This document shows positions 1-6,956 of a stretch of 18,684 nt of DNA, piece after piece. Source of the DNA: DAOTWP01 sp034435675 (GTDB lineage: Bacteria; Chloroflexota; Anaerolineae; Aggregatilineales; Phototrophicaceae). Position numbers and translations under genes: made by a program. Location: the NCBI GenBank assembly GCA_034435675.1, contig DAOTWP010000278.1:1-18684 (forward strand). The letters are read 5' to 3'. Numbering within the stretch: position 1 is the first letter of the stretch; every line of letters starts with the position of its first letter. Under the pieces are notes generated by a model, which was given only the letters and a program-made list of their open reading frames with translations, made no database searches and was not told where the DNA came from.

Positions 1-50
1 GCATACTCTCTCGTATTCTGCAATAACATTTCGGCTAAAGCCAAACGAGA

Positions 51-97
51 AACCCGCCTATCTACTGCGATTAAAATCGCGTAGCTTGCGGCGGGTT
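51..97 (-). terminator. Two-level stem-loop downstream of the PD40 lipoprotein gene
   Basis: The outer arms at 51-58 and 90-97 are a perfect 8-bp inverted repeat (AACCCGCC/GGCGGGTT). Inside them a second stem pairs 62-71 with 76-84, with one bulged base and a TAAA loop. It lies 30 bases past the stop of the minus-strand lipoprotein gene, where a terminator would be expected, but only a weak T stretch follows on the minus strand. It may be a terminator or simply a structured 3' end. Confidence 0.4.
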
Positions 98-127
98 CAA
101 TTCCTGTCAGAATCAGGTCAACTGCGC

Positions 128-1414
128 TCAGCGCACCCAGTTCGCCGGCAGTCCCGCGCTGAATGCCGTCAGCTCACTGACCGTGCCGCTGATGCTGGCG
201 ACAAACGCGCGACCATCGCTTTCCACCAGCACGGCGCTGCGATCCGGACTCCAGGCGACCCGCTGCGGGACACCGCTGGCAAAGGCGGCGGTGAGCGCCT
301 GCCCGCTGCTGACACTGTACAGGGCGATACCCGATCCTGAAGCCCCCAGCGCCACAATTGTTCCGTCAGGGCGCTGGACGGCATAACTCAGTGCCACCGA
401 CCCGAACAGCGGCGTGCTGATGCTCTCCACAACCGCGCCATTGCGGTCGATCCAGCCGATGAACGCCGCGCCGTCAGGGTTTGTGCCGCTGACAAGAATG
501 CGTCCGTCCGCACCCCAACTGCCATAGTCGAAACGCAGCACTGGCGGGCGATTATCGCGGGCGCGTTCGTTGAGGGTGATTGGCAGCACCAGCAGCCCAC
601 CACGATTCTGGGCGGGCAGGTTGACCCGCACCAGCAGCGCATCGCCAGCGGGCGACCAGTCCAGGGCGCGGCTTTCCCACAGGCGCACGTCATCCGGCGC
701 GATCACGATGTTGCAACCGGTGAATCCTTCTTGCGGGCAGTCCACCAGCAGTTGAAGCGGGTTCACGCCGCCGGGCTGGTAGTACCAGACGCCATCTGCC
801 GCTGTCTGGTTACCGTCAATAATGAACGCCAGCGAGCGTCCGTCCGGCGACCATGCCGCGGTTGTTGCAACAGCATTGTTCGATTGGCGGTCAGCGGGCA
901 TAAATTCCGTGTACGGTCCGCTGGTGAGGCGTGTCACGCCCGCCCCGTTCTGCCCAGTGATGTAGAGCAGCCCCAGTCCATCAACGGCGGCGTACTGTGT
1001 TGTGTTGGCGGGATTCTGGGCGAAGAAACTGAGGGGAGAATTGAGCAGGGTTAGCCCGTTCCCGGCGATACTGCCGCCGCTGCCCTGCAAGGCATAACCC
1101 TGCTGCGCCTGCGGGTTCGCCTGCTGTAACGCGGGAGGTGCAGCCGCCGCGCCACCGGACGAAGCAATCGTCGGCAGTCCTGGTGCAACCGCCCCCACAC
1201 CGGGCAGTGCTGTCGGCTGGGCAACGCCTGCTGTTGGCGGCACGGTGCGCGTCGGTCTCGGCGGTTGCGTCGGGTTCGCCGTTTCGGTCAGCGCGGCGTC
1301 CTGTGCCGACGCTGTGGGCAGTTCACTTTCGGTGGGTCCGCCCAGATTACAGGCTGCCAGCGCCAGCAGCACTAGCAGCAGCAAAAAAAGCAGGTTCAAC
1401 CAGCGTCCACGCAT
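128..1414 (-). CDS. Lipoprotein with WD40-like (PD40/TolB-type) beta-propeller repeats
   Basis: This is a 428-residue exported lipoprotein of unknown substrate. Residues 1-22 are a lipoprotein signal peptide: basic start, a run of Leu/Val, then lipobox L19-A-A-C22, predicting lipidation at Cys22. Residues 28-105 form a Pro/Thr/Ala/Gly-rich linker. The rest shows the recurring PD40 blade motif at about 186-192 (AAWSPDG), 251-257 (LDWSPAG), 299-304 (SWGADG) and 386-391 (VAWSPD). Cys226 and Cys234 could form a disulfide. Such propellers usually bind proteins or ligands at the cell surface; nothing here points to catalysis. The ATG is preceded by GAGGAT, a good ribosome site. It appears to be a single-gene unit, separated from the response regulator upstream by 243 bases. 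The fold class is well supported; the role is unknown. Confidence 0.8.
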   Translation of the reverse strand: MRGRWLNLLFLLLLVLLALAACNLGGPTESELPTASAQDAALTETANPTQPPRPTRTVPPTAGVAQPTALPGVGAVAPGLPTIASSGGAAAAPPALQQANPQAQQGYALQGSGGSIAGNGLTLLNSPLSFFAQNPANTTQYAAVDGLGLLYITGQNGAGVTRLTSGPYTEFMPADRQSNNAVATTAAWSPDGRSLAFIIDGNQTAADGVWYYQPGGVNPLQLLVDCPQEGFTGCNIVIAPDDVRLWESRALDWSPAGDALLVRVNLPAQNRGGLLVLPITLNERARDNRPPVLRFDYGSWGADGRILVSGTNPDGAAFIGWIDRNGAVVESISTPLFGSVALSYAVQRPDGTIVALGASGSGIALYSVSSGQALTAAFASGVPQRVAWSPDRSAVLVESDGRAFVASISGTVSELTAFSAGLPANWVR

Positions 1415-1488
1415 AGATGGATCCTCAGTCAGGCAAAACAGCTATTCCACAAACCCGGACAGTGGGATTATGGTCTTTAAGTAGATGT

Positions 1489-1550
1489 CTATCCGTAAAC
1501 GTGGTCATGGGGATCAATCCCCTTGTTCAGGAAGCCGGGTTTATGGATAG
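1489..1550. repeat. Long imperfect inverted repeat with inner hairpin, upstream of the lipoprotein gene
   Basis: Arms 1489-1500 and 1539-1550 match as inverted copies with one mismatch (CTATCCGTAAAC against GTTTATGGATAG). Between them GGGGAT at 1509-1514 and ATCCCC at 1517-1522 form a second tight hairpin. It lies 75-136 bases upstream of the lipoprotein start, so it could shape the 5' leader or be the remnant of a small repeat element. No gene was seen in the 243-base gap. Confidence 0.5.
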
Positions 1551-1572
1551 GTTCTAAATAATCAGGTTAGCG

Positions 1573-1600
1573 GCAGGGTTGAAGCACGTTTCAACCCTGC
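1573..1600 (-). terminator. Hairpin just downstream of the response regulator gene
   Basis: A perfect 11-bp stem, GCAGGGTTGAA at 1573-1583 and TTCAACCCTGC at 1590-1600, encloses a 6-base loop. It lies 58 bases past the response regulator stop and probably ends the gatC-regulator transcript. The T-tract that follows on the minus strand is poor, so termination is inferred from position and stem strength. Confidence 0.5.
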
Positions 1601-1657
1601 GAACAACGCTTTCCCCTCAAGTGGTTCATTTGCATCAGCCGTTGTACGCACCTGGCA

Positions 1658-2485
1658 CTAATGCCGGGCACGTTCCACACGGCGCGAGGAAAGCAGCATC
1701 AGCGGCACACGCTGTTCATGTTCGGTATTCTCGTTGACCAGCATATAGCCCCGGTCAGAATCGAGGAACGAATAAAATGCCGCGACGCCCTGCTGAAAAC
1801 GCATCTTGATATACATGTCGAGCGTGTTCAGGTCGCCGGCATGCGTCAGGACGATAAACTCGTTTTCGTAAATGCCGACGAAATCATCCGGCGTGCCGTG
1901 TTCGCTGAGCGTTTCCTGAAGCATTTTGCCCGCAAACGCCAGCACTTCGTCCGCCGCCATAAAGCCATACAGGTCGCCGTAGGTCTGGAACGAGTCAATC
2001 GTGTAATGCAGTTCGGTGTACATGCTGGTGTCGCGCAGTCGCCGGTTCAGTTCATCTTCAATCAATGCGCCGGTAGGCAGCCCGGTGCGCGGCTCGTGCA
2101 GGCTTTCGCGGGTGGCACGGCGAATGGACGCCTGCACGCGCAGTCGCAGTTCGTCAACATCAAACGGCTTGGTCACATAATCGTCCGCACCCAGTTCCAG
2201 CCCTTTGACCTTTGCCGTGCGTTCGTCGCGCTGGGTGAGGAAGATCGTCGGGATGTATTTGGTCAGCGACATCTTGCGCAGCGTGCGGCAAACATCATAG
2301 CCGTCCATGTGCGGCAGCATCACATCCAGCAGAATCAGATTCGGAAATTTCGTGCGCGCCAATTCAATACCCGCCGGACCGGTATCGGCATGGAAGACCT
2401 CATAGCCGTGCGCCTGAAAATACATCAGCAGCATTTCGGCAACATCATAATCATCCTCGATGACCAACAGTCGTTTATTCGCCAT
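1658..2485 (-). CDS. Response regulator: REC receiver domain plus degenerate GGDEF-like domain
   Basis: This is a 275-residue cytoplasmic signalling protein. Residues 4-120 are a complete receiver domain: acidic pair D11/D12, phospho-acceptor D54 in the LLDVMLP context, T84 and K106 (the VTKPF signature). Residues 130-250 resemble a diguanylate cyclase fold (RTGLPTGALIEDELNRRL start), but the GGDEF signature position reads YENEF at 206-210, so catalysis of cyclic-di-GMP synthesis is unlikely. The domain may serve as a sensor or protein-binding output. No partner histidine kinase is in the window. The ATG follows a strong AGGGGGAA ribosome site and lies 19 bases after the gatC stop, implying co-transcription with gatC. 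REC assignment is very secure; the C-terminal assignment is moderate. Confidence 0.88.
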   Translation of the reverse strand: MANKRLLVIEDDYDVAEMLLMYFQAHGYEVFHADTGPAGIELARTKFPNLILLDVMLPHMDGYDVCRTLRKMSLTKYIPTIFLTQRDERTAKVKGLELGADDYVTKPFDVDELRLRVQASIRRATRESLHEPRTGLPTGALIEDELNRRLRDTSMYTELHYTIDSFQTYGDLYGFMAADEVLAFAGKMLQETLSEHGTPDDFVGIYENEFIVLTHAGDLNTLDMYIKMRFQQGVAAFYSFLDSDRGYMLVNENTEHEQRVPLMLLSSRRVERARH

Positions 2486-2504
2486 CGTTCCCCCTTAGAG
2501 TTGT

Positions 2505-2798
2505 TTATTCGGCTTCCAGCACCGCGCTGACCAGAAACTGATTTTCTGCTGCCTGGGGCGCGTTGCCGATCACCTGCTGCGGTGGCAGCGGTTCCTGTGC
2601 GACATCCGAACGCAGCACATTGCTCAAGGGCAGCACAGACGCTGTCGGTGGAATCTGCGAGGTGTCAAGTTCTTGCAGTTTTTCGAAATAGCTTAAAATC
2701 TCGGAAAGCTGCTGTGCATAGATGTCAACTTCGTGATCGCTCAAATCCAGCTTGGCGAGTTCGGCAATCTGCCGGACTTCTTCACGTGTTAGTGCCAC
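2505..2798 (-). CDS. gatC: Asp-tRNA(Asn)/Glu-tRNA(Gln) amidotransferase subunit C
   Basis: GatC is the small scaffold subunit of the GatCAB amidotransferase, which converts mischarged Glu-tRNA(Gln) or Asp-tRNA(Asn) to the amidated form. The 97-residue length is normal. The N-terminal helix motif (LTREEVRQIAELAKLDLSD) and the conserved middle (ISYFEKLQELDTS-like segment, then PLSNVLRSD and a late FLVSAVLE) fit the family closely. The start codon is GTG, preceded by GAGGGGAAG. Neither gatA nor gatB is present nearby: the next gene on the strand is a response regulator. This separated arrangement is known in several phyla and does not imply loss of function. Confidence 0.93.
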   Translation of the reverse strand: MALTREEVRQIAELAKLDLSDHEVDIYAQQLSEILSYFEKLQELDTSQIPPTASVLPLSNVLRSDVAQEPLPPQQVIGNAPQAAENQFLVSAVLEAE

Positions 2799-2831
2799 GA
2801 TCTTCCCCTCATAATGCAGTCAGTTCTGCCC

Positions 2832-2847
2832 ATCAGTATATACTGAT
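2832..2847. promoter_or_regulatory. Perfect 16-bp palindrome between divergent genes (candidate operator)
   Basis: ATCAGTATATACTGAT reads identically on both strands and lies centrally in the 125-167 base region between gatC (minus) and the TrpC-like gene (plus). A -10-like TATACT lies within it on each strand. It could bind a dimeric regulator controlling either or both genes. No regulator gene for it can be named. Confidence 0.45.
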
Positions 2848-2889
2848 TATGAATATACTAAATCCAAACCCGGCAGGAAACAATTCAAG

Positions 2890-2919
2890 TTCTCAGAAAT
2901 CGTGAATTGGCGTTACAAT
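2890..2919 (+). promoter_or_regulatory. Candidate sigma-70 promoter for the TrpC-like gene
   Basis: TTCTCA (2890-2895, four of six consensus bases), an 18-base spacer and TACAAT (2914-2919, five of six). Transcription would begin near 2926, downstream of the first possible ATG at 2924, which supports use of the later ATG at 2966. Confidence 0.4.
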
Positions 2920-2965
2920 ACAGATGAGTGAGTCGAGCCTGCGGACGGAATCGGATTGTAGTTTT

Positions 2966-3781
2966 ATGACCACCGAAAATTTGGTGACTGACCTGGAGAC
3001 CATTCTCGCCGCTAAGCGGTCACATCTTAACGAGCGCAAATCGCGCACCCCTATTGACGCCATCCGAGCGCTGGCGAGTATGCAAAAGCGCCCGCGATCC
3101 ATCCTCAATACCGTGACGGATGGTTCTTATGTCAGCATTATCGGGCAGATTCGGCATTTGCTGTCTGACACCGGGCATTTGGCAGACAATTATGATCCCG
3201 TAAGTCTAGCCCTGCGCTATATGCGTGAAGGGCTGGATGCCGTCGCCGTCTTTACCGATGATACCCTGTACCAGCAGGGATTGGATGATCTGGCGCTGGT
3301 TGCGCGTGCCGTCAATCTGCCGGTGATCAGCCAGGATTATGTGCTGGATGAATATCATGTGGTCGAATCGCGCGCGGCTGGGGCGTCGGCACTGATTCTC
3401 TCTGCCAGTGTGCTGGATGAAAAAACGCTGCGTAACCTGGTTTCTGCCACGCAGCGCAACCGCATGACGGCAATCGTGCAGGTGACGAATGAAGACCATC
3501 TCGACTATGCGCTGACACTCAGCCCGCATGCCGTAGCGCTGTGTTCGCCAGATGAAAGGACCGTGATGGATGTGCGTCTGTTTGAAAACATGCGCAAGCG
3601 GATTCCTTCGCATGTTCGCACGCTGTCTACCTATGTGCTGCATACGCCGGAAGATGTGGATGCCGTCCTGAGTATGAATGTAGATGCGCTGGTGGTGGAT
3701 GAGGCGCTGTGGAGCAAGGACGAATTAGGACGCCGCCTGATGCATCTGGTCAAAGAAGACCCCACCCACCGCACACCATGA
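2966..3781 (+). CDS. TrpC-fold (indole-3-glycerol-phosphate synthase-like) protein lacking the catalytic residues
   Basis: The whole chain aligns with indole-3-glycerol-phosphate synthase, a TIM-barrel enzyme of tryptophan synthesis: N-terminal helix (ILAAKRSHLNERKSRTP), the DPVSLALRYMREGLDAVAVFTDD block, LPVISQDYVLDEYHV, ESRAAGASALIL, and HTPEDVDAVLSMNVDALVVDEAL. Numbered from the ATG at 2924, the family's EVK motif is Q75-x-R77, the general-acid Lys is Q137, the general-base Glu is Q186, the Asn of GINNRD is C207, the ESG motif is T236-Y237-V238, and the phosphate-loop Gly is D259. It is therefore unlikely to make indole-glycerol phosphate and looks like a repurposed paralogue. I prefer the ATG at 2966 (an in-frame ATG lies at 2924) because family proteins begin there and the -10 box abuts the earlier codon. 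It converges with the DUF4013 gene 10 bases away. No other trp gene is nearby. Confidence 0.85.
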   Translation: MTTENLVTDLETILAAKRSHLNERKSRTPIDAIRALASMQKRPRSILNTVTDGSYVSIIGQIRHLLSDTGHLADNYDPVSLALRYMREGLDAVAVFTDDTLYQQGLDDLALVARAVNLPVISQDYVLDEYHVVESRAAGASALILSASVLDEKTLRNLVSATQRNRMTAIVQVTNEDHLDYALTLSPHAVALCSPDERTVMDVRLFENMRKRIPSHVRTLSTYVLHTPEDVDAVLSMNVDALVVDEALWSKDELGRRLMHLVKEDPTHRTP

Positions 3782-3791
3782 GTCCGCCGGG

Positions 3792-4484
3792 TTACACCCG
3801 TTTGGGCTTCTCCTTGCCTTGTTCCGGCAGTGCATCCAGCCGCGCGGCGTACTGCCCCACCAAATGCCCCTGCACGGGAATCCAGATGAACAGCGCGGCA
3901 AACCACCCCACAAAGGGCACGACCAGCAGCAGCAAATTGGCGATCAGCATCATGGATGCCCATTCAAAGGTTTGCGGCAGGTCGCGGGTGAGCATGCGTC
4001 CCAGTGCCGCCAACCGGAAGAACTCTTCCACCTGTTCGGTTTCGCCATAACGAATCATGCCGCAGCCCAGAAAAGGATAGGCGATCAGGTTATAGATGAG
4101 CAGAAACGGCGCGGCGCAGCACAACACCAGCACAGCAGTCAAGCCGCTGAGCAACTGGGTCAGGCTGCCAAACCCGGCAGTGCCCCAGAAGGCGAAAAAG
4201 CAGCAAGCAACGAGGATGTTGGGCAGATTGTAGACGATGAACGCCAGCAGCACATAGCCGCCGCGCTCCAGCGTTTTGCCAATATGCTGCCAGCCGGGCA
4301 GCGGGCGCGGATGCCCGGTGCGCACGTAGTAGGTTAGCTCGGTCATGTAGCCCAGCAGCGCCGCCAGCGGCACAAAGCCGATGATTGGAATCACCGTCAG
4401 GGCGCTGAGCAGAAAGATGATCAGCAGTTTGGGCAGCCAATCACGATCCTCAAAGATGAATGTGAATGCGCGTCCGAATTGCAC
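3792..4484 (-). CDS. DUF4013 family integral membrane protein
   Basis: This is a 230-residue protein with long hydrophobic segments at about 19-45, 75-100, 110-140 and 175-203, and polar ends including a Lys-rich tail. The N-terminal pattern FTFIFEDRDWLPKLLI, followed by IPIIGFVPLAALLGYMTELTY, is typical of DUF4013 proteins, whose function is not known. The start is GTG, supported by AGGAG eight bases upstream. It is last in a minus-strand run after the PD40 and TlpA-like genes, with a 103-base gap holding a hairpin. It converges with the plus-strand TrpC-like gene, with only 10 bases between stops and no visible terminator. Membrane location is strongly supported; no function can be given. 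Confidence 0.82.
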   Translation of the reverse strand: MQFGRAFTFIFEDRDWLPKLLIIFLLSALTVIPIIGFVPLAALLGYMTELTYYVRTGHPRPLPGWQHIGKTLERGGYVLLAFIVYNLPNILVACCFFAFWGTAGFGSLTQLLSGLTAVLVLCCAAPFLLIYNLIAYPFLGCGMIRYGETEQVEEFFRLAALGRMLTRDLPQTFEWASMMLIANLLLLVVPFVGWFAALFIWIPVQGHLVGQYAARLDALPEQGKEKPKRV

Positions 4485-4523
4485 GGGGTTTGCTCCTTCA
4501 GGACTTCCACAATTGTGTTTGCA

Positions 4524-4545
4524 AACAAGGGGGTAATCCCTTGTT
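4524..4545 (-). other. Intercistronic hairpin between the TlpA-like and DUF4013 genes
   Basis: A perfect 8-bp stem (AACAAGGG at 4524-4531, CCCTTGTT at 4538-4545) with a 6-base loop. It lies 40-61 bases before the DUF4013 start. On the minus strand only TGC follows, so it is not a convincing terminator; it may attenuate or protect the transcript. Confidence 0.45.
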
Positions 4546-4587
4546 CAGATATAACTCACGAGTCAATCCCATGAGTCATGTCCTTGG

Positions 4588-5202
4588 TTATGAATCGCCT
4601 GTGGGGGCTGCTGCACCGCCCACCGCGTCGAGGTATGTGTCCATCTCTGCAACCGTCAGTTCGCCGTACCTGGTGTACTGCACGACGCCGAGCGCGTCAA
4701 TAATCAGGGTTGTGGGCAGCAGTTCGACCGCATAAGCCCGCGAGACATCCCGACCAGGGTCGAGCAAAATGGGCAGATTGCCGACGCCAAGCTGCTCGAC
4801 AAACGCCGCCACCTGCGTGCGGTCTTCGCCCATGTTGATCAGCAGCACGGCTGCGCCATTCTCGTCCTGCTGCGCCTGAAATTCGACAAACGCGGGCATT
4901 TCGCGCAGGCACGGTTCGCACCATGTCGCCCAGAAGTTGAGGAACACCACGCGCCCGCGATAATCCGAAAGCTGGACCTGCGTATCGCCGAGAGCGGCTA
5001 GCCGGAAATCAACGGCAACACGCCGCGCAGGGGTGGGAAATGCCGTCGGCGCGCTGGCGCGGTCTTCCAGCGCAATGGGCGTTCCCTGCTGGGTGCCGCT
5101 GTTCAATATCGCCAGCGCCGTTACGATACCGATCAGCGGGAAGATCAGGAAAATGACCAGCACGGGCGCCGGGCGTTGGGCAGAATTGCCATTGTTCTGC
5201 AT
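4588..5202 (-). CDS. Membrane-anchored TlpA-like thioredoxin/redoxin
   Basis: A 204-residue thiol-disulfide oxidoreductase predicted to act on the outer face of the membrane. Residues 14-33 form one N-terminal membrane anchor, followed by a short Pro/Ala linker and a redoxin domain from about 60 to 190. The active site is W94-C95-E-P-C98 in the FWATWCEPCLREMP context, and the cis-proline loop is L162-P163-T164, both typical of TlpA/ResA. These proteins reduce disulfides, for example during cytochrome c maturation or to maintain envelope proteins; no cytochrome genes are present here to choose between these. The ATG has a GAGGT site close upstream. It lies 62 bases after the PD40 gene and is probably co-transcribed. 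The neighbouring propeller protein contains two cysteines (about 228 and 233) that could be a client, which is speculation. Confidence 0.9.
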   Translation of the reverse strand: MQNNGNSAQRPAPVLVIFLIFPLIGIVTALAILNSGTQQGTPIALEDRASAPTAFPTPARRVAVDFRLAALGDTQVQLSDYRGRVVFLNFWATWCEPCLREMPAFVEFQAQQDENGAAVLLINMGEDRTQVAAFVEQLGVGNLPILLDPGRDVSRAYAVELLPTTLIIDALGVVQYTRYGELTVAEMDTYLDAVGGAAAPTGDS

Positions 5203-5225
5203 GTGACCTCATCTCTGCCGGTTTA

Positions 5226-5242
5226 GCTGCAATGGGTGCAGC
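5226..5242 (-). other. Small hairpin between the PD40 and TlpA-like genes
   Basis: GCTGCA (5226-5231) pairs with TGCAGC (5237-5242) around a 5-base loop, in the 62-base gap before the TlpA-like start. No T-tract follows on the minus strand. Confidence 0.3.
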
Positions 5243-5264
5243 AGTTGCGAACGTTGCCCGGCAC

Positions 5265-6746
5265 TCAGGGCAGCCACTGCGGCAGCATCCCGTTAACGTA
5301 AACCAATGTCAGGGTGTTGTTATTCATGTTATACGTCCAAATCTCCGGACGGTTGTTCGGGTTGCGGCTGCCATCTTCCAGCAGCAGTTGTGACCGCTGG
5401 ATGACCAACTGCGTTCCGGCAGCATCCCACGAAAACATGCCGTTGGCATAACGCGGATCAATCACCAGCGGAGTCATGGTCCCCGCTGCCGGGTCGAGCA
5501 GAAATATCTGATACCCGATGGTATTGCGGTTGTCCAGATATTTGCGCCCAATTGCCACGCGCTGCCCGTCGGGATGCCAGACGGCGACACCGTCGTCGGT
5601 GGGTTCTTCCGGGCTGGTCAGCGCCTGAATGTCCGGGATGGTCAGGTCAGCAATGCGCAGATAGGGATACCATTGGTCGCCCTTGCGAATCAGTTCGGGG
5701 AAAATGACCTGTGTGCCATCTGGGGACAATGCCGTGCTGCTGCCCCCGTACTGGCTGGGGATGAACAACAGCGCGCGCTCAGGGTCGCTCACCGAAAAAT
5801 CGAACACAAAAATGCCAGGATTCGCCGTGCCGGTGCTGGTGAAAGCGAGCCGCGTGCCATCTGCTGACCACTGCGGTCCATAGCCGATGATCTGCGTATC
5901 ACTGAACAGCGGGCGTGTTGTTGGCTGCGCGGAATCCAGTTCCAGCAGCCAGATGCGCGTGGGGCTTGCACCCAAACCGAGGGCGGTATTGAGTTCGACA
6001 CGCTGGTAGGCAATGACTCCGCCAGCGGGACTCCACGCAGGTGTGGTACAGTCGGCATCCAGGCAGCTCGTCAACTGGCGCGATTCGCCGCTGGCGAGAT
6101 CCAGCAGATACAGGTCATGTGTGCCGGTCTGCGGTGTGGGCATGGCATAGACGATGCTTGCGCCGTCGGGCGAGACATCGAAATCGTAAACCGCATCCGC
6201 GCTGAAGGTGACCTGGCGGGCGCTGTCCGGTTCAGCGGGTGTGGCAATCCAGATATTGCGCTGGCGGGCGTCTGCCGGTGCAATGAAGGCAACACGCGGC
6301 TGGCGCACGCTGAACGTGTAGTGGTGGTCGGTTAGCAGTTCACGCCCACTGGCGCTGCGCAGCCCCCTGAGCAGGGTGACGCTGTAGGTGCTGCCGGGGG
6401 GCAGCGGCGCTGTGGGACGAAAACTCAGCGCACGGCGGGTGAAGCGGTACTCACCCGCAATAGGCGGCTCGATGCGCAGCGGAGCAGCGTTTTCGCCCCA
6501 CGCGACATCCTCGTTGAAACGTATGATGATTTCTGCGGTGCTGCTGGCACTACCGGACGGCTGGAAACCCACCGGCTGCATGCCGACACGATCCCCCAGC
6601 AGCACCACCAGCGCGACAGCGGCGATAAGCCCCAGCATCGTCACCAGCATTGCCCGGTCAAAACGGGTTGGGGCGGCGTGTGCTGCCCACTGGGGATGCT
6701 GCACGCGGCTGTGGTTTTCCTCAACATGGCTGCCGATTGGCGACAT
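5265..6746 (-). CDS. Membrane-anchored protein: Ig-like (Big_5-type) domain plus PD40/TolB-like propeller
   Basis: A 493-residue protein with one membrane segment at about 32-50 and the rest predicted outside the cytoplasm. Residues 64-146 resemble a bacterial Ig-like domain (IIIRFNEDVAW, PPIAGEYRF, LSFRPTAPLPPGSTYSVTL). Six PD40-type blade motifs follow: about 190-202 (DVSPDGASIVYAM), 236-247, 291-304 (PQWSADGTRLAFTS), 339-349, 389-400 and 439-450. The architecture suggests a surface binding or scaffold protein; no catalytic motif is seen. Cys228 and Cys233 are a candidate disulfide. The start has no clear ribosome site, so the precise first codon is less sure. It heads the run that continues into the TlpA-like and DUF4013 genes. 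Confidence 0.8.
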   Translation of the reverse strand: MSPIGSHVEENHSRVQHPQWAAHAAPTRFDRAMLVTMLGLIAAVALVVLLGDRVGMQPVGFQPSGSASSTAEIIIRFNEDVAWGENAAPLRIEPPIAGEYRFTRRALSFRPTAPLPPGSTYSVTLLRGLRSASGRELLTDHHYTFSVRQPRVAFIAPADARQRNIWIATPAEPDSARQVTFSADAVYDFDVSPDGASIVYAMPTPQTGTHDLYLLDLASGESRQLTSCLDADCTTPAWSPAGGVIAYQRVELNTALGLGASPTRIWLLELDSAQPTTRPLFSDTQIIGYGPQWSADGTRLAFTSTGTANPGIFVFDFSVSDPERALLFIPSQYGGSSTALSPDGTQVIFPELIRKGDQWYPYLRIADLTIPDIQALTSPEEPTDDGVAVWHPDGQRVAIGRKYLDNRNTIGYQIFLLDPAAGTMTPLVIDPRYANGMFSWDAAGTQLVIQRSQLLLEDGSRNPNNRPEIWTYNMNNNTLTLVYVNGMLPQWLP

Positions 6747-6793
6747 AGTGTGCGCAATTCAACTTTTCGCCGGTCAGTAACTTTCAGGATAGC

Positions 6794-6821
6794 ATTGTAC
6801 TTTGCTTCCCACCTGTGGAAA
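6794..6821 (-). promoter_or_regulatory. Candidate promoter of the PD40/TlpA/DUF4013 run
   Basis: On the minus strand TTTCCA (6821-6816), a 16-base spacer and TACAAT (6799-6794) give a plausible sigma-70 promoter about 48 bases before the ATG. It lies back to back with the tRNA promoter. Confidence 0.4.
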
Positions 6822-6825
6822 ACCC

Positions 6826-6853
6826 TTGTCAGAATGCGCGCTTGATGTATACT
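6826..6853 (+). promoter_or_regulatory. Sigma-70-type promoter of tRNA-Val
   Basis: TTGTCA (6826-6831, five of six consensus), a 16-base spacer and TATACT (6848-6853, five of six). The tRNA begins 11 bases after the -10 box, leaving a leader of only a few bases. Confidence 0.72.
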
Positions 6854-6864
6854 GTACAAACACT

Positions 6865-6937
6865 GGGCAATTAGCTCAATTGGCAGAGCACTCCTTTGAC
6901 GTGGGAGTGGTTAGAGGTTCGAGTCCTCTATTGCCCA
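6865..6937 (+). tRNA. tRNA-Val (anticodon GAC)
   Basis: This 73-base sequence folds as a standard cloverleaf. The acceptor stem pairs GGGCAAT with ATTGCCC, the D arm is GCTC/GAGC, the anticodon stem is CTCCT/GGGAG around the loop TTGACGT, and the T arm is AGAGG/CCTCT with loop TTCGAGT. Loop positions 34-36 are GAC, which reads the valine codon GTC (and GTT by wobble). T8 and the discriminator A are present; CCA is not encoded, so it must be added after transcription. It has its own promoter and a terminator 20 bases downstream, and is transcribed alone. Confidence 0.95.
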
Positions 6938-6956
6938 CAATCTAGGATCTAATCCG

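Noticed and set aside
1661..2530. 289-codon open frame on the plus strand
   Set aside because: Antisense to the response regulator, whose REC motifs are unmistakable.
2966..3781. Plain annotation as a functional trpC
   Set aside because: The catalytic Glu, Lys and Asn positions and the phosphate-binding glycines are all substituted; the fold name alone would mislead.
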